A stretch of 64,000 nt of DNA from Paucibacter sp. B2R-40 (GCF_025717555.1 NZ_JAJIRP010000001.1:372001-436000); one strand, 5' to 3'. Positions 49,941 through 59,795 are shown, counted from the stretch's first letter. The notes: generated by a model not told the origin, from the sequence alone. A program made the numbers and translations.

Positions 49941-50609
49941 TCACCAGAACTGCCATTGACCGGATTGCACCACCCAGATGCCGAGCACACCATTGGTCAC
50001 GGCATGCGCGATCACAGCTGTCCAGAGCTTGCCGGTGCGCACATAGAGCCATGCATAGGCCAGGCCGGCGACGACGGCGCCCAGCCAAAGCGTGTGCGCC
50101 AGCATGAAGACAAAGGTCGACAAGACGATGGCCTTGATGCCGATGCGATGCGGGTCAACGGTCTCGAACTTCGGGCTTTCGATCCAGCGCATCAAAAAGC
50201 TGCGCCAGAACAGCTCTTCCATGACCGGCACGATCAGCGCGGCACCGCACCAGCGCAGCGCGATCAGGGGCCAGATCAAACGGCCTTGCGGGTCCAAGGG
50301 CAAGAAGCTGGCGGTCGGTTCGCCGAGTTGCATCCAGGGCGCATCGAGATTGATCCAGAGCACGAACACCGTGACGCCGACCAGCACGCTCCAGATCAGC
50401 TCACGCCGGCTGGGCCAGTTTTGGCGCGCCAACTCACCGTAGTCGAGCCAGAACCAGGCCAGCAAGCCGCCGACCACCAGGACGCTGACGCCGTAGACAT
50501 AGCGTGGGTCGATATTCTGGCTTTCCGGCAAAAAGCCCCGCAGCGCCAAGAGGGCCATGAAGGCAGCGAACGGGATGGCGCGAGCCAGGGCGGCGGGGCT
50601 GAGATTCAT
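49941..50609 (-). CDS. CPBP (CAAX-type) intramembrane protease, exosortase-associated type
   Basis: A 222-residue membrane protein with the CPBP glutamic protease motif EELFWRSFLMRW and the late FMLAH and IAHAVTN signatures. This short form, ending near VVQSGQWQFW, resembles the CAAX prenyl protease-related proteins associated with PEP-CTERM/exosortase systems. Two PEP-CTERM proteins in this window (32834-33460, 46126-46845) fit that context. No exosortase gene is present here. It lies 14 bases downstream of the MFS gene, sharing strand. Confidence 0.82.
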   Translation of the reverse strand: MNLSPAALARAIPFAAFMALLALRGFLPESQNIDPRYVYGVSVLVVGGLLAWFWLDYGELARQNWPSRRELIWSVLVGVTVFVLWINLDAPWMQLGEPTASFLPLDPQGRLIWPLIALRWCGAALIVPVMEELFWRSFLMRWIESPKFETVDPHRIGIKAIVLSTFVFMLAHTLWLGAVVAGLAYAWLYVRTGKLWTAVIAHAVTNGVLGIWVVQSGQWQFW

Positions 50610-50709
50610 CGTGGGTCTTGCAGGCTGCGGCCGTTTGGAGCGTAAGAGGCCGCAAGCCTACCTTGAAATGATGACAAGCTCAGCAGTGGAAGCCCGGGGC
50701 CGGGCACGC

Positions 50710-51567
50710 TCAGGAGCTGCGCTGCTCCAACAAGAAGTTAGCGCCGTCGTACTGGCCGAGCTTTTCGACCAGATAGGGCATGCAGGCCTGCAAATCATCA
50801 TGCAGCGTGAACGGCGGGTTGATGACGAACATGCCGCTGCCTAACATGCCAAAGCCGCGGATATCGGACTGCTGCTGTACGGTCAAGCGCACATGCAGCC
50901 AACCCTTCTTGGCGCTGGCGTCGGCGGCAGCCTTGAGGCGCTGTGCCAGCTGGGCCGACTCCAGCAATTGCAGTTGCGGATACCAGATCAGGAACACACC
51001 GTCGGCAAAGCGCTCCAGCCCTTCACGCACAGCGCTCAAGACCTTGGCGTAGTCGGTTTTCAATTCATACGAGGGGTCCATCAAGACCACGCCGCGGCGC
51101 GACGGCGGCGGCAACTCGGCGCGCAGCGCGGCGAAACCGTCTTTGTCGCTGACCTGGGTGTTGGGGCGGGTCGACAGATAGGTTTCGAGAATGCGGAAGT
51201 CGGTCGGGTGCAACTCATGCACGCGCAGCCGGTCCTCTTCCCGCATGATCAAGTTGGCGATCCCTGGCGAGCCCGGGTATTGGCGCAACTGTCCGTCGGT
51301 GTTGAAGGCGCGCACCAACTCCATATAGTTGGCCAAGGGTTGGGGCAGATCCTTGGCATCCCAAAGGCGTGAAACGCCATGCACGTACTCGCCTTTTTTC
51401 TGCGCGTACTGGCCCTCGATCGAATACCCGCCGGCACCGGCATGGGTGTCGACCAGGGTGTAGGGCTTGTCTTTTTCGCCCATATAGCGAAGCACCTGCG
51501 TGAGGATCAGGTGTTTGAGAACATCGGCATGGTTGCCGGCATGGAAGGCGTGTCTGTAGGCGAGCAT
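50710..51567 (-). CDS. rlmJ: 23S rRNA (adenine2030-N6)-methyltransferase RlmJ
   Basis: A 285-residue Rossmann methyltransferase. Hallmarks: MLAYRHAFHAGNHADVLKH start, the SAM motif DTHAGAGGYS, the substrate motif DPSYE, and C-terminal GSGMFVINPPF. It methylates A2030 of 23S rRNA. The ATG at 51567 gives the family's normal start. It is isolated, with 100 bases to the CPBP gene and 60 to the beta-helix gene. Confidence 0.94.
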   Translation of the reverse strand: MLAYRHAFHAGNHADVLKHLILTQVLRYMGEKDKPYTLVDTHAGAGGYSIEGQYAQKKGEYVHGVSRLWDAKDLPQPLANYMELVRAFNTDGQLRQYPGSPGIANLIMREEDRLRVHELHPTDFRILETYLSTRPNTQVSDKDGFAALRAELPPPSRRGVVLMDPSYELKTDYAKVLSAVREGLERFADGVFLIWYPQLQLLESAQLAQRLKAAADASAKKGWLHVRLTVQQQSDIRGFGMLGSGMFVINPPFTLHDDLQACMPYLVEKLGQYDGANFLLEQRSS

Positions 51568-51627
51568 GGGCGAACTGTAGCTTGCGGCTCGGCGAAAGGC
51601 GATTAATTGGCGCCTATTCTTGTCGAC

Positions 51628-52809
51628 TCACGGAAATTGAATGGCGCCGGGATGGCGTGCCAGATCGGTCAAGGCCACGCTGCTGCGAGGGTGCTGGTAT
51701 TGGCGTGTGGGGCGCAAGCTGCTACCAAGCGCCGCACCGGGATCAATGGCTTTACCGCGCAGCGGTGAATTGGGTCGCAAGGCGAAGTTCTCCCGCGCTG
51801 CCAGCACAAATTCGTCCAGGTCGGCGGTGAAATTGGCGCCCAGCTCCCAGATGGGGTCGGTGGCAAAACGCGGGTTGCCAACCAGCAGGTTGTTGAAAAT
51901 TCTGACTTTGACCGGGCCTGGGCTGACGCGCAGAAAAACGCCGCCGCTGGGCCGCCGGTCGACCAAGGTGTTGTTGATCACATGCAGTTCCTGCTTGGGC
52001 CAGGTCAGCCCTTCGGCGCCAAAGGAAATGATGTGCGGGTTTTGCGTGCCCGAGCTTTGTTGAATCAGGTTGCCGATTACGACGGCCTGCCCGCCGTTGG
52101 GGAACTCCAACTCGTAGCTTGATTCGCCGCCGATTTCGTCTGTCAAGCGGTTGTAGAGGATGTGGTTGACGGCGGCCCGGCTCTTCAGCAGGTGGCCGAG
52201 TTGGCCGTGATGGAAATAGCTGCCCGTGACCCGCAATGCAGCAATCGCACCGACATAGAGGTTGTGGTTTTGGCCATCGTGCCTGACGATAGCGCCGAAT
52301 TCGCAGTCTTCAATGTCAAGGCGGACGGCTTTGTCATTGCTGGTGAGTACGCCGTTTTCATTGTCCTTGAAGCTGCAATTGCGCAGCGTCAAGGAGCCTC
52401 GTTCCAGCCTGATGCCGGCACCGTTGCGGTCCGGCACACGGGCACCGATGAAGTCGAAGCCCTCGATACGCATCGCTTCGCCGGTAGTCACGAAGATGCC
52501 CTTGCGCTGCGCGGCGACGCCCATGGCCAGCATGCGCACGCGCCCTCCGACAGCCTTGAGGGTCAGGTTGTTCTGCGGCCAGACGGCAACATCGGCCGGG
52601 TAGTCTCCGGCGTCAACCTCAATGACAGCGCCGTCGCGGGCCCGCTGGGAGGCTTCGGCAAGCGATTTGACGCTTTGGCCGGGGCCGACCTTCATGAGCA
52701 TGGGCGCAGCATCTGGCGCAGTTGCCGTCGCGGCCGCCCAAGCCTTAGGCAAGGGGCTGAGGGCCAAGCTGGCCAGCAGGCTGCGGCGAATGTTGACGCT
52801 TTTTTTCAT
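51628..52809 (-). CDS. Exported right-handed beta-helix protein
   Basis: A 393-residue protein started at ATG 52809. The N-terminus, NIRRSLLASLALSPLPKAWA, is a twin-arginine-like signal. Repeating turns such as GAGIRLERGSLTLRNCSFKDNENGV and NGGQAVVIGNLIQQSSGTQ have the pectate-lyase-type parallel beta-helix pattern. No polysaccharide-lyase or hydrolase catalytic motif is obvious. A polysaccharide-active or surface role is inference. It is divergent from nemA. Confidence 0.83.
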   Translation of the reverse strand: MKKSVNIRRSLLASLALSPLPKAWAAATATAPDAAPMLMKVGPGQSVKSLAEASQRARDGAVIEVDAGDYPADVAVWPQNNLTLKAVGGRVRMLAMGVAAQRKGIFVTTGEAMRIEGFDFIGARVPDRNGAGIRLERGSLTLRNCSFKDNENGVLTSNDKAVRLDIEDCEFGAIVRHDGQNHNLYVGAIAALRVTGSYFHHGQLGHLLKSRAAVNHILYNRLTDEIGGESSYELEFPNGGQAVVIGNLIQQSSGTQNPHIISFGAEGLTWPKQELHVINNTLVDRRPSGGVFLRVSPGPVKVRIFNNLLVGNPRFATDPIWELGANFTADLDEFVLAARENFALRPNSPLRGKAIDPGAALGSSLRPTRQYQHPRSSVALTDLARHPGAIQFP

Positions 52810-52887
52810 AAGGCCGCCGCAGTTTAGCCTCAACAGTTGGAGCGAAATCCAGCTAGGCTCTGCCCTTTTGCAAATTGACCAGCTCCC

Positions 52888-53961
52888 ATGCCCAGCCTCT
52901 TCGACCCCATCCAAATCGGTGACTTATCGCTCACCAATCGAATCGTCATGGCGCCTCTGACGCGCAGCCGCGCGCCGGGCCTGGTGCCCAATGACTTGAT
53001 GGTCGAGTATTACCGCCAGCGCGCCAGCGCCGGGCTAATCATCAGCGAAGGCACGCAAATTTGCGCCGAAGGGCAGGGTTACTTCGACACGCCGGGCATT
53101 CATACCGCGGAGCAAGTGGCGGGTTGGCGCCGCGTCACCGACGCGGTACACGCGGCGGGCGGCAAAATCGCAGCCCAGCTCTGGCATGTGGGGCGGATCT
53201 CGCACTGCGACTTTCAGCCCGGTGGCGCCGCGCCGGTGTCCTCAACTGCGCGTGCCGCCAGCGGTAATTCACGCACGCCCACAGGGCTCAAACCCTTGTC
53301 TACGCCGCGCGCCTTGAGCACGGCCGAGGTTGGCGGCGTGGTGCAACAGTTCGCCCATGCGGCACGCTGCGCAATGGATGCGGGCTTTGATGCGGTCGAG
53401 GTGCATGGCGCCAACAGCTATTTGATCGACCAGTTCTTGCATGACAGCATCAATGACCGCACGGATGCCTATGGCGGCTCGATCGCAAATCGCACCCGCT
53501 TCGTGGTCGAAGTAATGACGGCGGTGGCTGGTGCGATTGGTGCTGGCCGCTGCGGCCTGCGTTTGAGCCCGGTCAATCTGGCCCGTACACCGGCCGGCGG
53601 CGATTCTCAGGTGCAAGAGCTTTACAACCATGTCGCCGAGCAGCTCGCGCCCTTGGGCCTGGCGTTTTTGCATGTGGTGGAGGGCCAGACCGGCGGTGAG
53701 CGTGACGCAACGCCATTCGACTACCAGGCCATGCGCGAGCGCTTTGGCGGCCCTTGGATGGTCAATAACGGCTACAGCCGCGCCATGGCGCTGAAGGTGG
53801 TCGCTGATGGCAGAGCTGACATGGTCGCCTTTGGCCGCGACTTCATCTCCAATCCTGATCTGGTGCGGCGCCTGCGCCTGAATGCTGCGCTGCAGCCGCT
53901 GGAGCGGAGCACGCTGTACGGTGGCGGCCCCGAGGGCTACACCGACTATCCGAGTTTGTGA
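52888..53961 (+). CDS. nemA: Old Yellow Enzyme family alkene reductase
   Basis: A 357-residue FMN enzyme of the NemA/OYE family, reducing electrophilic C=C or N-ethylmaleimide-type compounds with NAD(P)H. Family features: N-terminal SLFDPIQIGDLSLTNRIVMAPLTRSRA, YYRQRASAGLIISEGTQ, AQLWHVGRI, FDAVEVHGANSYLIDQFL, and HVVEG. The stop is one base from the MOSC gene's stop (convergent). OYE paralogues are many, so NemA is a family-level name. Confidence 0.88.
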   Translation: MPSLFDPIQIGDLSLTNRIVMAPLTRSRAPGLVPNDLMVEYYRQRASAGLIISEGTQICAEGQGYFDTPGIHTAEQVAGWRRVTDAVHAAGGKIAAQLWHVGRISHCDFQPGGAAPVSSTARAASGNSRTPTGLKPLSTPRALSTAEVGGVVQQFAHAARCAMDAGFDAVEVHGANSYLIDQFLHDSINDRTDAYGGSIANRTRFVVEVMTAVAGAIGAGRCGLRLSPVNLARTPAGGDSQVQELYNHVAEQLAPLGLAFLHVVEGQTGGERDATPFDYQAMRERFGGPWMVNNGYSRAMALKVVADGRADMVAFGRDFISNPDLVRRLRLNAALQPLERSTLYGGGPEGYTDYPSL

Positions 53962-54534
53962 TCAGCTGCGCCTCAGCTTGGCGCGAAACAATTCGGTGAC
54001 AGTGACTTCGCGAGCCCCAGCCAGCAGCTCGAAGCTCTCGCCGGCCGTGATCGTCCCCGGCGTTTGCACTGCCAGGTAAAAACCGCACCAGGCGCTTTCG
54101 CTCATCAGCTTGACCGCCTTGTTGAAGCCCATCACCGCGTTGAACTTGAAGCAGGGGTAACGCGGCTCGCTGACCAGCAGTTCGCAGCCTGCGAAGCGCA
54201 GGCGGTCGCCGATCCAGACGTCTTTCTCCAGCAGCCCCGCCAGCGTCAAATTCTCGCCCATCGCGCCGGGGGCCAAGGCCTCGTCCCAAGCCGCCACCTT
54301 GGCCTGCGCCCGCACTGTTTGCCAAAAAGCGTAATGTTCGCTCGGGTAGGCGTAGACGGCTTTGGAGAGGCCGCCGTGCACGCTCAGGTCAGCCTGCTCG
54401 TCGCCTTTGAGGCCCAGTGGCCCCACTTCAAGCGGTCCGCTGTACGCGCGCTTTCGAATTCCGCTCTGCACGGTCTGACCGTCCAAGGTCTGCAGGGTTT
54501 GGGTTGCGGCAATATTGGTGCTGATCAGTTTCAT
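53962..54534 (-). CDS. MOSC domain protein
   Basis: A 190-residue YiiM-like protein begun at ATG 54534. It contains LKGDEQADLSVHGGLSKAVYAYP, GAMGENLTL and the Cys in RYPCFKFN, typical of MOSC domains that bind molybdenum cofactor or ferry sulfur. Some MOSC proteins (YiiM) detoxify N-hydroxylated bases. It abuts nemA head-on at 53961/53962. Confidence 0.9.
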   Translation of the reverse strand: MKLISTNIAATQTLQTLDGQTVQSGIRKRAYSGPLEVGPLGLKGDEQADLSVHGGLSKAVYAYPSEHYAFWQTVRAQAKVAAWDEALAPGAMGENLTLAGLLEKDVWIGDRLRFAGCELLVSEPRYPCFKFNAVMGFNKAVKLMSESAWCGFYLAVQTPGTITAGESFELLAGAREVTVTELFRAKLRRS

Positions 54535-54821
54535 GGCCTGGAGTGTGACAAAAGTCGCGCCTATTTGCCGCCTGAACCCAGCCCGGCATGACTTCATTCT
54601 GCAAATGCATAACCACGGGTTCTCCGTAAGTTACGGCATGGTTACATTGAGGTGACAATTGCACAGCGAGCCGGCTGGTGGGTGATTGAAGATGGTTTGT
54701 GGCCGAGTCGGCGCTGAAGTAGCAGCGGCATTCGGTCAAGTCCGAGGGTGGCGTTCACAAAGTAAGTTAGTGATCGCCTACGGGCTTGACCAAATTCTGC
54801 TTTTATATTGAAGGAACGACG

Positions 54822-56690
54822 ATGAACCAACCCGTGATGGAAGGGCTGCGCCTGAATGTGCCAGCTTACGTAAAACACCAGCGTCTGATTGGCTGGGTGG
54901 CCGAGATTGCCGCGCTGACGCAGGCCCGCGATGTGTACTGGTGTGACGGCAGCCAAGCCGAATACGACCGCCTGTGCACCCAATTGGTGAGCGCAGGTAC
55001 ATTCAAGAAACTCAATCCGGCCAAGCGTGCGAACAGCTACTTGGCTTGCAGCGACCCCAGCGACGTGGCCCGCGTCGAAGACCGCACCTACATCTGCTCG
55101 GCCAAGAAAGAAGACGCCGGCCCAACCAATAACTGGATGGACCCGACCGAGATGCGCAGTCTCTTGCAGACCGGCGACAAAGCGCTGTTCAAGGGCTGCA
55201 TGCGCGGCCGCACGCTCTATGTGGTGCCTTTCAGCATGGGACCCTTGGGTTCGCCGATTGCCCATATCGGCATTGAGTTGTCGGACAGCCCCTATGTGGC
55301 TGTCAATATGCGCACGATGACGCGCATGGGCCGCCCGGTGCTGGATGTCTTGGGTGCTGACGGTACCTTTGTGCCTTGCGTGCACACCGTGGCTGCGCCG
55401 CTGGAAGCTGGTCAGGCCGATGTGAAATGGCCCTGCAACCAGACCAAATACATTGTGCATTTCCCCGAGACGCGCGAAATCTGGTCCTACGGTTCGGGCT
55501 ACGGCGGCAACGCCTTGCTGGGCAAGAAGTGCTTCGCGCTGCGGATTGCCTCGACCATGGGCCGTGACCAAGGTTGGTTGGCCGAACATATGCTGATCTT
55601 GGGCGTCACTTCGCCAGAAGGCAAAAAGTACCATTTCGCAGCGGCTTTCCCAAGTGCTTGCGGCAAGACCAACTTTTCGATGTTGATTCCACCGGCCGCT
55701 TTCGATGGCTGGAAGGTCACCACGATTGGCGACGACATCGCCTGGATCAAGCCCGCTGCCGATGGTCGCCTCTACGCGATCAACCCGGAAGCCGGCTATT
55801 TTGGTGTCGCACCGGGTACCAACACGTTGACCAATTTCAACTGCATGGCCAGCTTGAACAAGGACGTGATCTTCACCAATGTCGCGCTGACCGATGACGG
55901 TGATGTTTGGTGGGAAGGCATGACCGACACGCCACCGGTCCATCTGATCGACTGGCAAGGCAAGGACTGGACGCCGGCAATTGCCAAGGAAACCGGTGCC
56001 AAGGCGGCCCACCCGAACGCCCGCTTCACCGTTTCGGCGATCAACAACCCGGCGCTGGATGCCGAGTGGGACAACCCGGCCGGTGTGCCGATTGATGCCT
56101 TCATCTTTGGCGGTCGCCGCTCAACGACGGTGCCACTGGTGACCGAGGCCCGCGATTGGGTTGAGGGTGTCTATATGGCCGCCACCATGGGTTCGGAAAC
56201 GACTGCTGCCGCTGCTGGTCAGCAAGGCGTGGTGCGCCGCGATCCCTTCGCCATGCTGCCTTTCATGGGCTACAACATGAGCGATTATTTCCAGCATTGG
56301 CTGGACATGGGCGCCAAGCTCACCGCCAGTGGTGCCAAGTTGCCCAAGATTTATTGCGTCAACTGGTTCAGAAAAGGCGCGGATGGCAAGTTCGTCTGGC
56401 CCGGCTATGGCGAGAATATGCGCGTCCTGAAGTGGATGCTGGATCGGGTGGAAGGAACCGGGGCAGGCGAGGAGCATGCGTTCGGCGTCACACCGCGCTA
56501 CCAAGACATCAATTGGAAGGGCCTGGACTTCACGCCCGAGCAATTCAATATCACCACCCACATCGACAAAGCCGCCTGGGGCGTGGAGATGAAGCTGCAC
56601 CAAGAGCTGTTCCAGCAGCTGGCCTATCACTTGCCGGCCGAATTGCCTGCGACCAAGTTGAAGATCGAGGCCAGATTGGCGGCCGAATAA
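54822..56690 (+). CDS. pckG: Phosphoenolpyruvate carboxykinase (GTP)
   Basis: A 622-residue enzyme of gluconeogenesis that converts oxaloacetate and GTP to PEP, GDP and CO2. Core motifs: [13 protein letters not shown] (nucleotide-binding P-loop and the CGKTN lid region), GDDIAWI, FIFGGRR and [20 protein letters not shown] is correctly placed before the ATG at 54822. The GTP form is normal for betaproteobacteria. The 287 bases between it and the divergent MOSC gene contain its promoter; I could not resolve -35/-10 boxes. A terminator follows at 56721. Confidence 0.96.
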   Translation: MNQPVMEGLRLNVPAYVKHQRLIGWVAEIAALTQARDVYWCDGSQAEYDRLCTQLVSAGTFKKLNPAKRANSYLACSDPSDVARVEDRTYICSAKKEDAGPTNNWMDPTEMRSLLQTGDKALFKGCMRGRTLYVVPFSMGPLGSPIAHIGIELSDSPYVAVNMRTMTRMGRPVLDVLGADGTFVPCVHTVAAPLEAGQADVKWPCNQTKYIVHFPETREIWSYGSGYGGNALLGKKCFALRIASTMGRDQGWLAEHMLILGVTSPEGKKYHFAAAFPSACGKTNFSMLIPPAAFDGWKVTTIGDDIAWIKPAADGRLYAINPEAGYFGVAPGTNTLTNFNCMASLNKDVIFTNVALTDDGDVWWEGMTDTPPVHLIDWQGKDWTPAIAKETGAKAAHPNARFTVSAINNPALDAEWDNPAGVPIDAFIFGGRRSTTVPLVTEARDWVEGVYMAATMGSETTAAAAGQQGVVRRDPFAMLPFMGYNMSDYFQHWLDMGAKLTASGAKLPKIYCVNWFRKGADGKFVWPGYGENMRVLKWMLDRVEGTGAGEEHAFGVTPRYQDINWKGLDFTPEQFNITTHIDKAAWGVEMKLHQELFQQLAYHLPAELPATKLKIEARLAAE

Positions 56691-56720
56691 GATCTAGCTT
56701 GCGAGAAAGCCCGGCCCAGC

Positions 56721-56753
56721 AAAAAGCCCGCTTGAAGAAGCGGGCTTTTTTTT
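56721..56753 (+). terminator. Intrinsic terminator after pckG
   Basis: A 13-base stem, AAAAAGCCCGCTT and its complement, with loop GAAG (56734-56737) and a run of T to 56753. The A-run on the left makes it bidirectional, so it can also end the small gene at 56766-57002 from the other side. Confidence 0.9.
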
Positions 56754-56765
56754 CGGTGCGCTGTT

Positions 56766-57002
56766 TCAGCGACGGCAGTTGGCAGCGCGCAACTCAGCGG
56801 CAAACGAAGGCATGCTGTTTTCGTATTGCTGAGCCAGGGCCAGCAGTTCGCGCTCGGCGCGAGCTTCTGCAGCGATGGCCATGCGGGCCTTGATCGATGC
56901 AATCACAGTCATCCACAGGCGAGCGCCGATAGAGGTGACGGAGCCGCCGTGGCGGATGTTGCGACCAAGTGGCAGGCCGAAAGTTTGGGTTGCGACGCTC
57001 AT
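56766..57002 (-). CDS. Small hypothetical protein (78 residues)
   Basis: A 78-residue protein started at ATG 57002, which has AGGAG seven bases upstream. An in-frame ATG at 57251 runs through the LysR gene and is implausible. The sequence begins MSVATQTFGLPLGRNI, has RMAIAAEARAERELLALAQQ, and ends RAANCRR; it looks like a short amphipathic-helical soluble protein. It is divergent from the LysR regulator and shares the palindromic operator, so it may be that regulator's target. Function unknown. Confidence 0.65.
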   Translation of the reverse strand: MSVATQTFGLPLGRNIRHGGSVTSIGARLWMTVIASIKARMAIAAEARAERELLALAQQYENSMPSFAAELRAANCRR

Positions 57003-57096
57003 GGCATCTCCTGTGTGTATGAATGTTGGGTGGCTTGATGGGCCGATGCGGTATTTTCGGGTAAACCCTAGGTGTCGACAAATGAATTGTTTGAAT

Positions 57097-57125
57097 CGAA
57101 GATATAGACATTCCGCATATCTTCG
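57097..57125. promoter_or_regulatory. LysR-type operator palindrome
   Basis: CGAAGATAT at 57097-57105 and ATATCTTCG at 57117-57125 form a perfect 9-base inverted repeat with an 11-base spacer, fitting the T-N11-A architecture of LysR-regulator binding sites. It is 10 bases upstream of the LysR start at 57135 and 95 from the divergent small gene's start, suggesting autoregulation and control of the divergent gene. Confidence 0.7.
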
Positions 57126-57134
57126 GTTTGAGCC

Positions 57135-58079
57135 ATGAACTTTCGAAACCTTGATCTGAACCTGCTGAAGGTTTTTGACGCGGTGATGGCGGAGCGCAGC
57201 CTGACTCGGGCGGCGGCTCGTCTGGCGATGACGCAACCGGCCGTCAGCCATGCCTTGAAGCGTTTACGCGAGGCGCTGGGCGAGGAATTATTTGTGCGAC
57301 AAGCCTTCGGCATGAAGCCGACCTCGCGCGCCGAAGGCATGTGGCCCGAGGTGCAGCTGATTCTGCAGCGCCTGCAGGCGCTGTTCGCGCCGGGTGAGTT
57401 TCAGCCCGAGACGGAGGCCTACACCTTCCGTATTGCGATGGCCGACGCGACCGCAGCCCTCTTGCTGCCGCCGCTGGTCGCGCAGTTGGAGGAGGCGCGT
57501 GCGGTAGCCAATGTGCATGTGCTGCCGCTGAGCACGCGCGATCCGCGCAGCTTGCTGGACCAGGGCGAGGCCGATTTCGCTGTCGGCTATTTCCCCGGTG
57601 CGGTGGCGGCGCTACGGGCACAGGGCGGCCAGTCGGTGATCCGCCAGCATCGGCTCTACGACAGTGAATATGTCTGCGTGATGCGGCGGGGCCACCCGCT
57701 TGAGCATCAGGTTTTGGATCTGGATGCTTTTTGTGCCGCCCATCATCTATTGGTCAGTTTTTCCGGCCGGCCACATGGCTTTGTCGATGAGGCACTGAAT
57801 GCGATGAACCGCAGTCGGCGCATTGTCTTGACCGTCAATCAGTTCTTCACCGCCGGGCGGGTGGTTACTCGGTCAGACTTGCTGACGGTCTTGCCGGCTT
57901 CGTTTGTGGAGGCGACCGGCTACCAGTCGCAGTTGATCGAGCGGCCACTGCCGGTGCCTCTGGCCAAAGTGCATGTCGACATGCTGTGGCATCTGCGCAG
58001 CGAGAGTCGGAGTGCCCAGCAATGGATGCGCGAACGGCTGATTGAAGCTGCAAGACTTGCTCAGGCGCGCCAAGACTAG
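57135..58079 (+). CDS. LysR-family transcriptional regulator
   Basis: A 314-residue regulator starting MNFRNLDLNLLKVFDAVMAE, with a winged HTH (SLTRAAARLAMTQPAVSHALKRLRE) and a NodD/PcaQ-like effector domain. The effector is unknown. A perfect T-N11-A palindrome lies just before its start, and the divergent 78-residue gene is the obvious candidate target. It is followed by the SEC-C gene on the same strand, 33 bases away. Confidence 0.9.
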   Translation: MNFRNLDLNLLKVFDAVMAERSLTRAAARLAMTQPAVSHALKRLREALGEELFVRQAFGMKPTSRAEGMWPEVQLILQRLQALFAPGEFQPETEAYTFRIAMADATAALLLPPLVAQLEEARAVANVHVLPLSTRDPRSLLDQGEADFAVGYFPGAVAALRAQGGQSVIRQHRLYDSEYVCVMRRGHPLEHQVLDLDAFCAAHHLLVSFSGRPHGFVDEALNAMNRSRRIVLTVNQFFTAGRVVTRSDLLTVLPASFVEATGYQSQLIERPLPVPLAKVHVDMLWHLRSESRSAQQWMRERLIEAARLAQARQD

Positions 58080-58112
58080 CGGTGAAGCGCCAACTGCGGC
58101 GACAATTGCGCC

Positions 58113-58871
58113 ATGAGCATTGACCTGACCGATTCCGAGTTCGTTGAACTCGACGAACTTCTCGCCACTACGCCCGAGCCGCTGCAAGCGCTGGATGCCT
58201 CCATGTTGGACGGCTACCTGTGCTGCGTGTTGGTGCAGCCGCGTTTGATCGAGGTGGACGAATGGCTGCCCAATATCTTCGACTATGACGGCGGCCTGCT
58301 GCCCGCCGATGTCGATCCAGTGTGGCTGGCGCGTATCCGCGAATTGGTGGAACGCCGCCATACCGCCTTGAATCGCCAAATGGTGGAAGACGGCTGGTTT
58401 GATCCGGTGGTGCTGGACCTTGACGAGCCTGCAGAGCCCGAAGCCATCCCCGAGGACGAAGATGCCGATCAGAAGCAGGCGCGCACGACCTACGAAGGCA
58501 TGAGCCTGATCTCGCGCACCTTGATGCCTTGGGTCGCCGGATTTCAGCATGCCGCACTGTGCTTCCCCGAGTTGATGGACATGACCGATGACGCGGTGAT
58601 GGCGGCCTTGGCGCGTCTGTACCGCCATTTGCCGGCCGAAACCGACGAAGAGCGCGAAGTGGTCGCAACGCTGGACCGCGAGCACCCGCTGAAGGATATT
58701 GACGAGGCCGTCGAAGAATTGGTGGTGACGGTGGCCGATCTTTGCGATCTGACTCAAGCGCAGCGCTATCACGTCGAAACCCTGCGCCGCGAAGGCCCCA
58801 AACTTGGGCGTAACGACCCTTGCCATTGCGGCTCGGGACGCAAGTACAAGCAGTGCCATGGCGCCAACTAG
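58113..58871 (+). CDS. YgfB/YecA-like protein with SEC-C motif
   Basis: A 252-residue protein. Residues about 1-205 match the UPF0149 (YgfB/YecA) fold: [32 protein letters not shown]. An acidic linker (about 107-122) is inserted. The C-terminus is a SEC-C zinc motif, [19 protein letters not shown], as in SecA, which binds zinc and often interacts with SecB or ribosomes. Function in this family is not known. It is between the LysR gene and a phosphoesterase on the plus strand. Confidence 0.9.
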   Translation: MSIDLTDSEFVELDELLATTPEPLQALDASMLDGYLCCVLVQPRLIEVDEWLPNIFDYDGGLLPADVDPVWLARIRELVERRHTALNRQMVEDGWFDPVVLDLDEPAEPEAIPEDEDADQKQARTTYEGMSLISRTLMPWVAGFQHAALCFPELMDMTDDAVMAALARLYRHLPAETDEEREVVATLDREHPLKDIDEAVEELVVTVADLCDLTQAQRYHVETLRREGPKLGRNDPCHCGSGRKYKQCHGAN

Positions 58872-58931
58872 CGCGTTGCGACCCGGCGGCGTGTCAACGC
58901 GAATGTCGTCCGCCACTGACTGAATAGCACT

Positions 58932-59723
58932 TTGCGCATCCAACTCTTGTCGGATCTCCATCTGGAGACCGAAGTCTATGTGCCCGAGCCCGCCCCGGGT
59001 GCCGATTTGCTGGTGCTGGCCGGCGATGTCGACAGCACCTGGCAAGGTCTTCGATTGTTTCGTGACTGGCCGGTGCCGGTGTTGTTCGTGCCCGGTAACC
59101 ATGAATACGATGGTCGCGACTTTGACAATGCGCGTGCCGGCCTTCACGCCTTGGCCGACGAACTGGGTTTCATCCTGCTTGACAATGCCAGGTGCGTGCG
59201 CGTCGATGCCCAAGGTCGGCGCGTACGTTTCGTTGGCAGCACGCGCTGGAGCGATTTCGACGTTTTTGGCGCCAAGGAGCGACCACGGGCGATGCGCGCG
59301 GCCAGCTATTTCCAGCGAGTGATGGCGGCGAGTCGGGACGGCGCGCCCTTTGACGCGGAGGCCGTACGAGCCGAATCCTTGGCTTGCCGGGATTGGCTGG
59401 CGCAAGAGTTAAACCTGGGCGAGATCTCGGCCGATTGGGATGCAACCGTAGTGGCCACACACTTCGCGCCGAGCCTGCGCAGTGCCGATCCGCGCTATGG
59501 CAAACAACCTGGCACCGCCAGCTTTTGCAACGATGACGAAGCGATGTTCTCGCAGGCCCGTTTGTGGTTGCATGGCCATTTGCACTGCCAGAATGACTAT
59601 GAAGTCGCCCGCGTCGATGGCAGCACCCGAGTCATCTGCAATGCCCGTGGTCATTTGCGCAAAGGAGAGCCGGCGCGTTTCGAGCCGCGGCTGTTGATTG
59701 ATGTCTTCGCGTCTGCGGCTTGA
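58932..59723 (+). CDS. Metallophosphoesterase
   Basis: A 263-residue calcineurin-like phosphoesterase. Motifs: SDLHLE, AGDVDS, GNHEYD, ATHFAP and HGHLH, all the five metal-site blocks. The first in-frame start is TTG at 58932; a stop at 58917 excludes anything upstream except CTG at 58920. Substrate not predictable. The stop region overlaps an FNR-type box for the next gene. Confidence 0.87.
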   Translation: MRIQLLSDLHLETEVYVPEPAPGADLLVLAGDVDSTWQGLRLFRDWPVPVLFVPGNHEYDGRDFDNARAGLHALADELGFILLDNARCVRVDAQGRRVRFVGSTRWSDFDVFGAKERPRAMRAASYFQRVMAASRDGAPFDAEAVRAESLACRDWLAQELNLGEISADWDATVVATHFAPSLRSADPRYGKQPGTASFCNDDEAMFSQARLWLHGHLHCQNDYEVARVDGSTRVICNARGHLRKGEPARFEPRLLIDVFASAA

Positions 59724-59733
59724 CCAGTATCAA
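59720..59733 (+). promoter_or_regulatory. FNR/Anr-type box before universal stress gene
   Basis: TTGAC-CAGT-ATCAA matches the TTGAY-N4-RTCAA pattern on both halves. It lies over the phosphoesterase stop codon and its centre is about 70 bases from the USP start at 59796, a spacing suited to an activator. FNR-type regulation of USP genes is well known. It resembles the box at 32747. Confidence 0.72.
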
Positions 59734-59795
59734 TTGTGTCGGCACGCGCTATGTCAGACTGTGGTTCGCAGAGCATTCTCAGCAAAGGAGTACCT

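Noticed and set aside
54642-56012. A 456-residue minus-strand frame
   Set aside because: Antisense to pckG.
57873-59405. A 510-residue minus-strand frame
   Set aside because: Spans parts of three plus-strand genes with good motifs; shadow.
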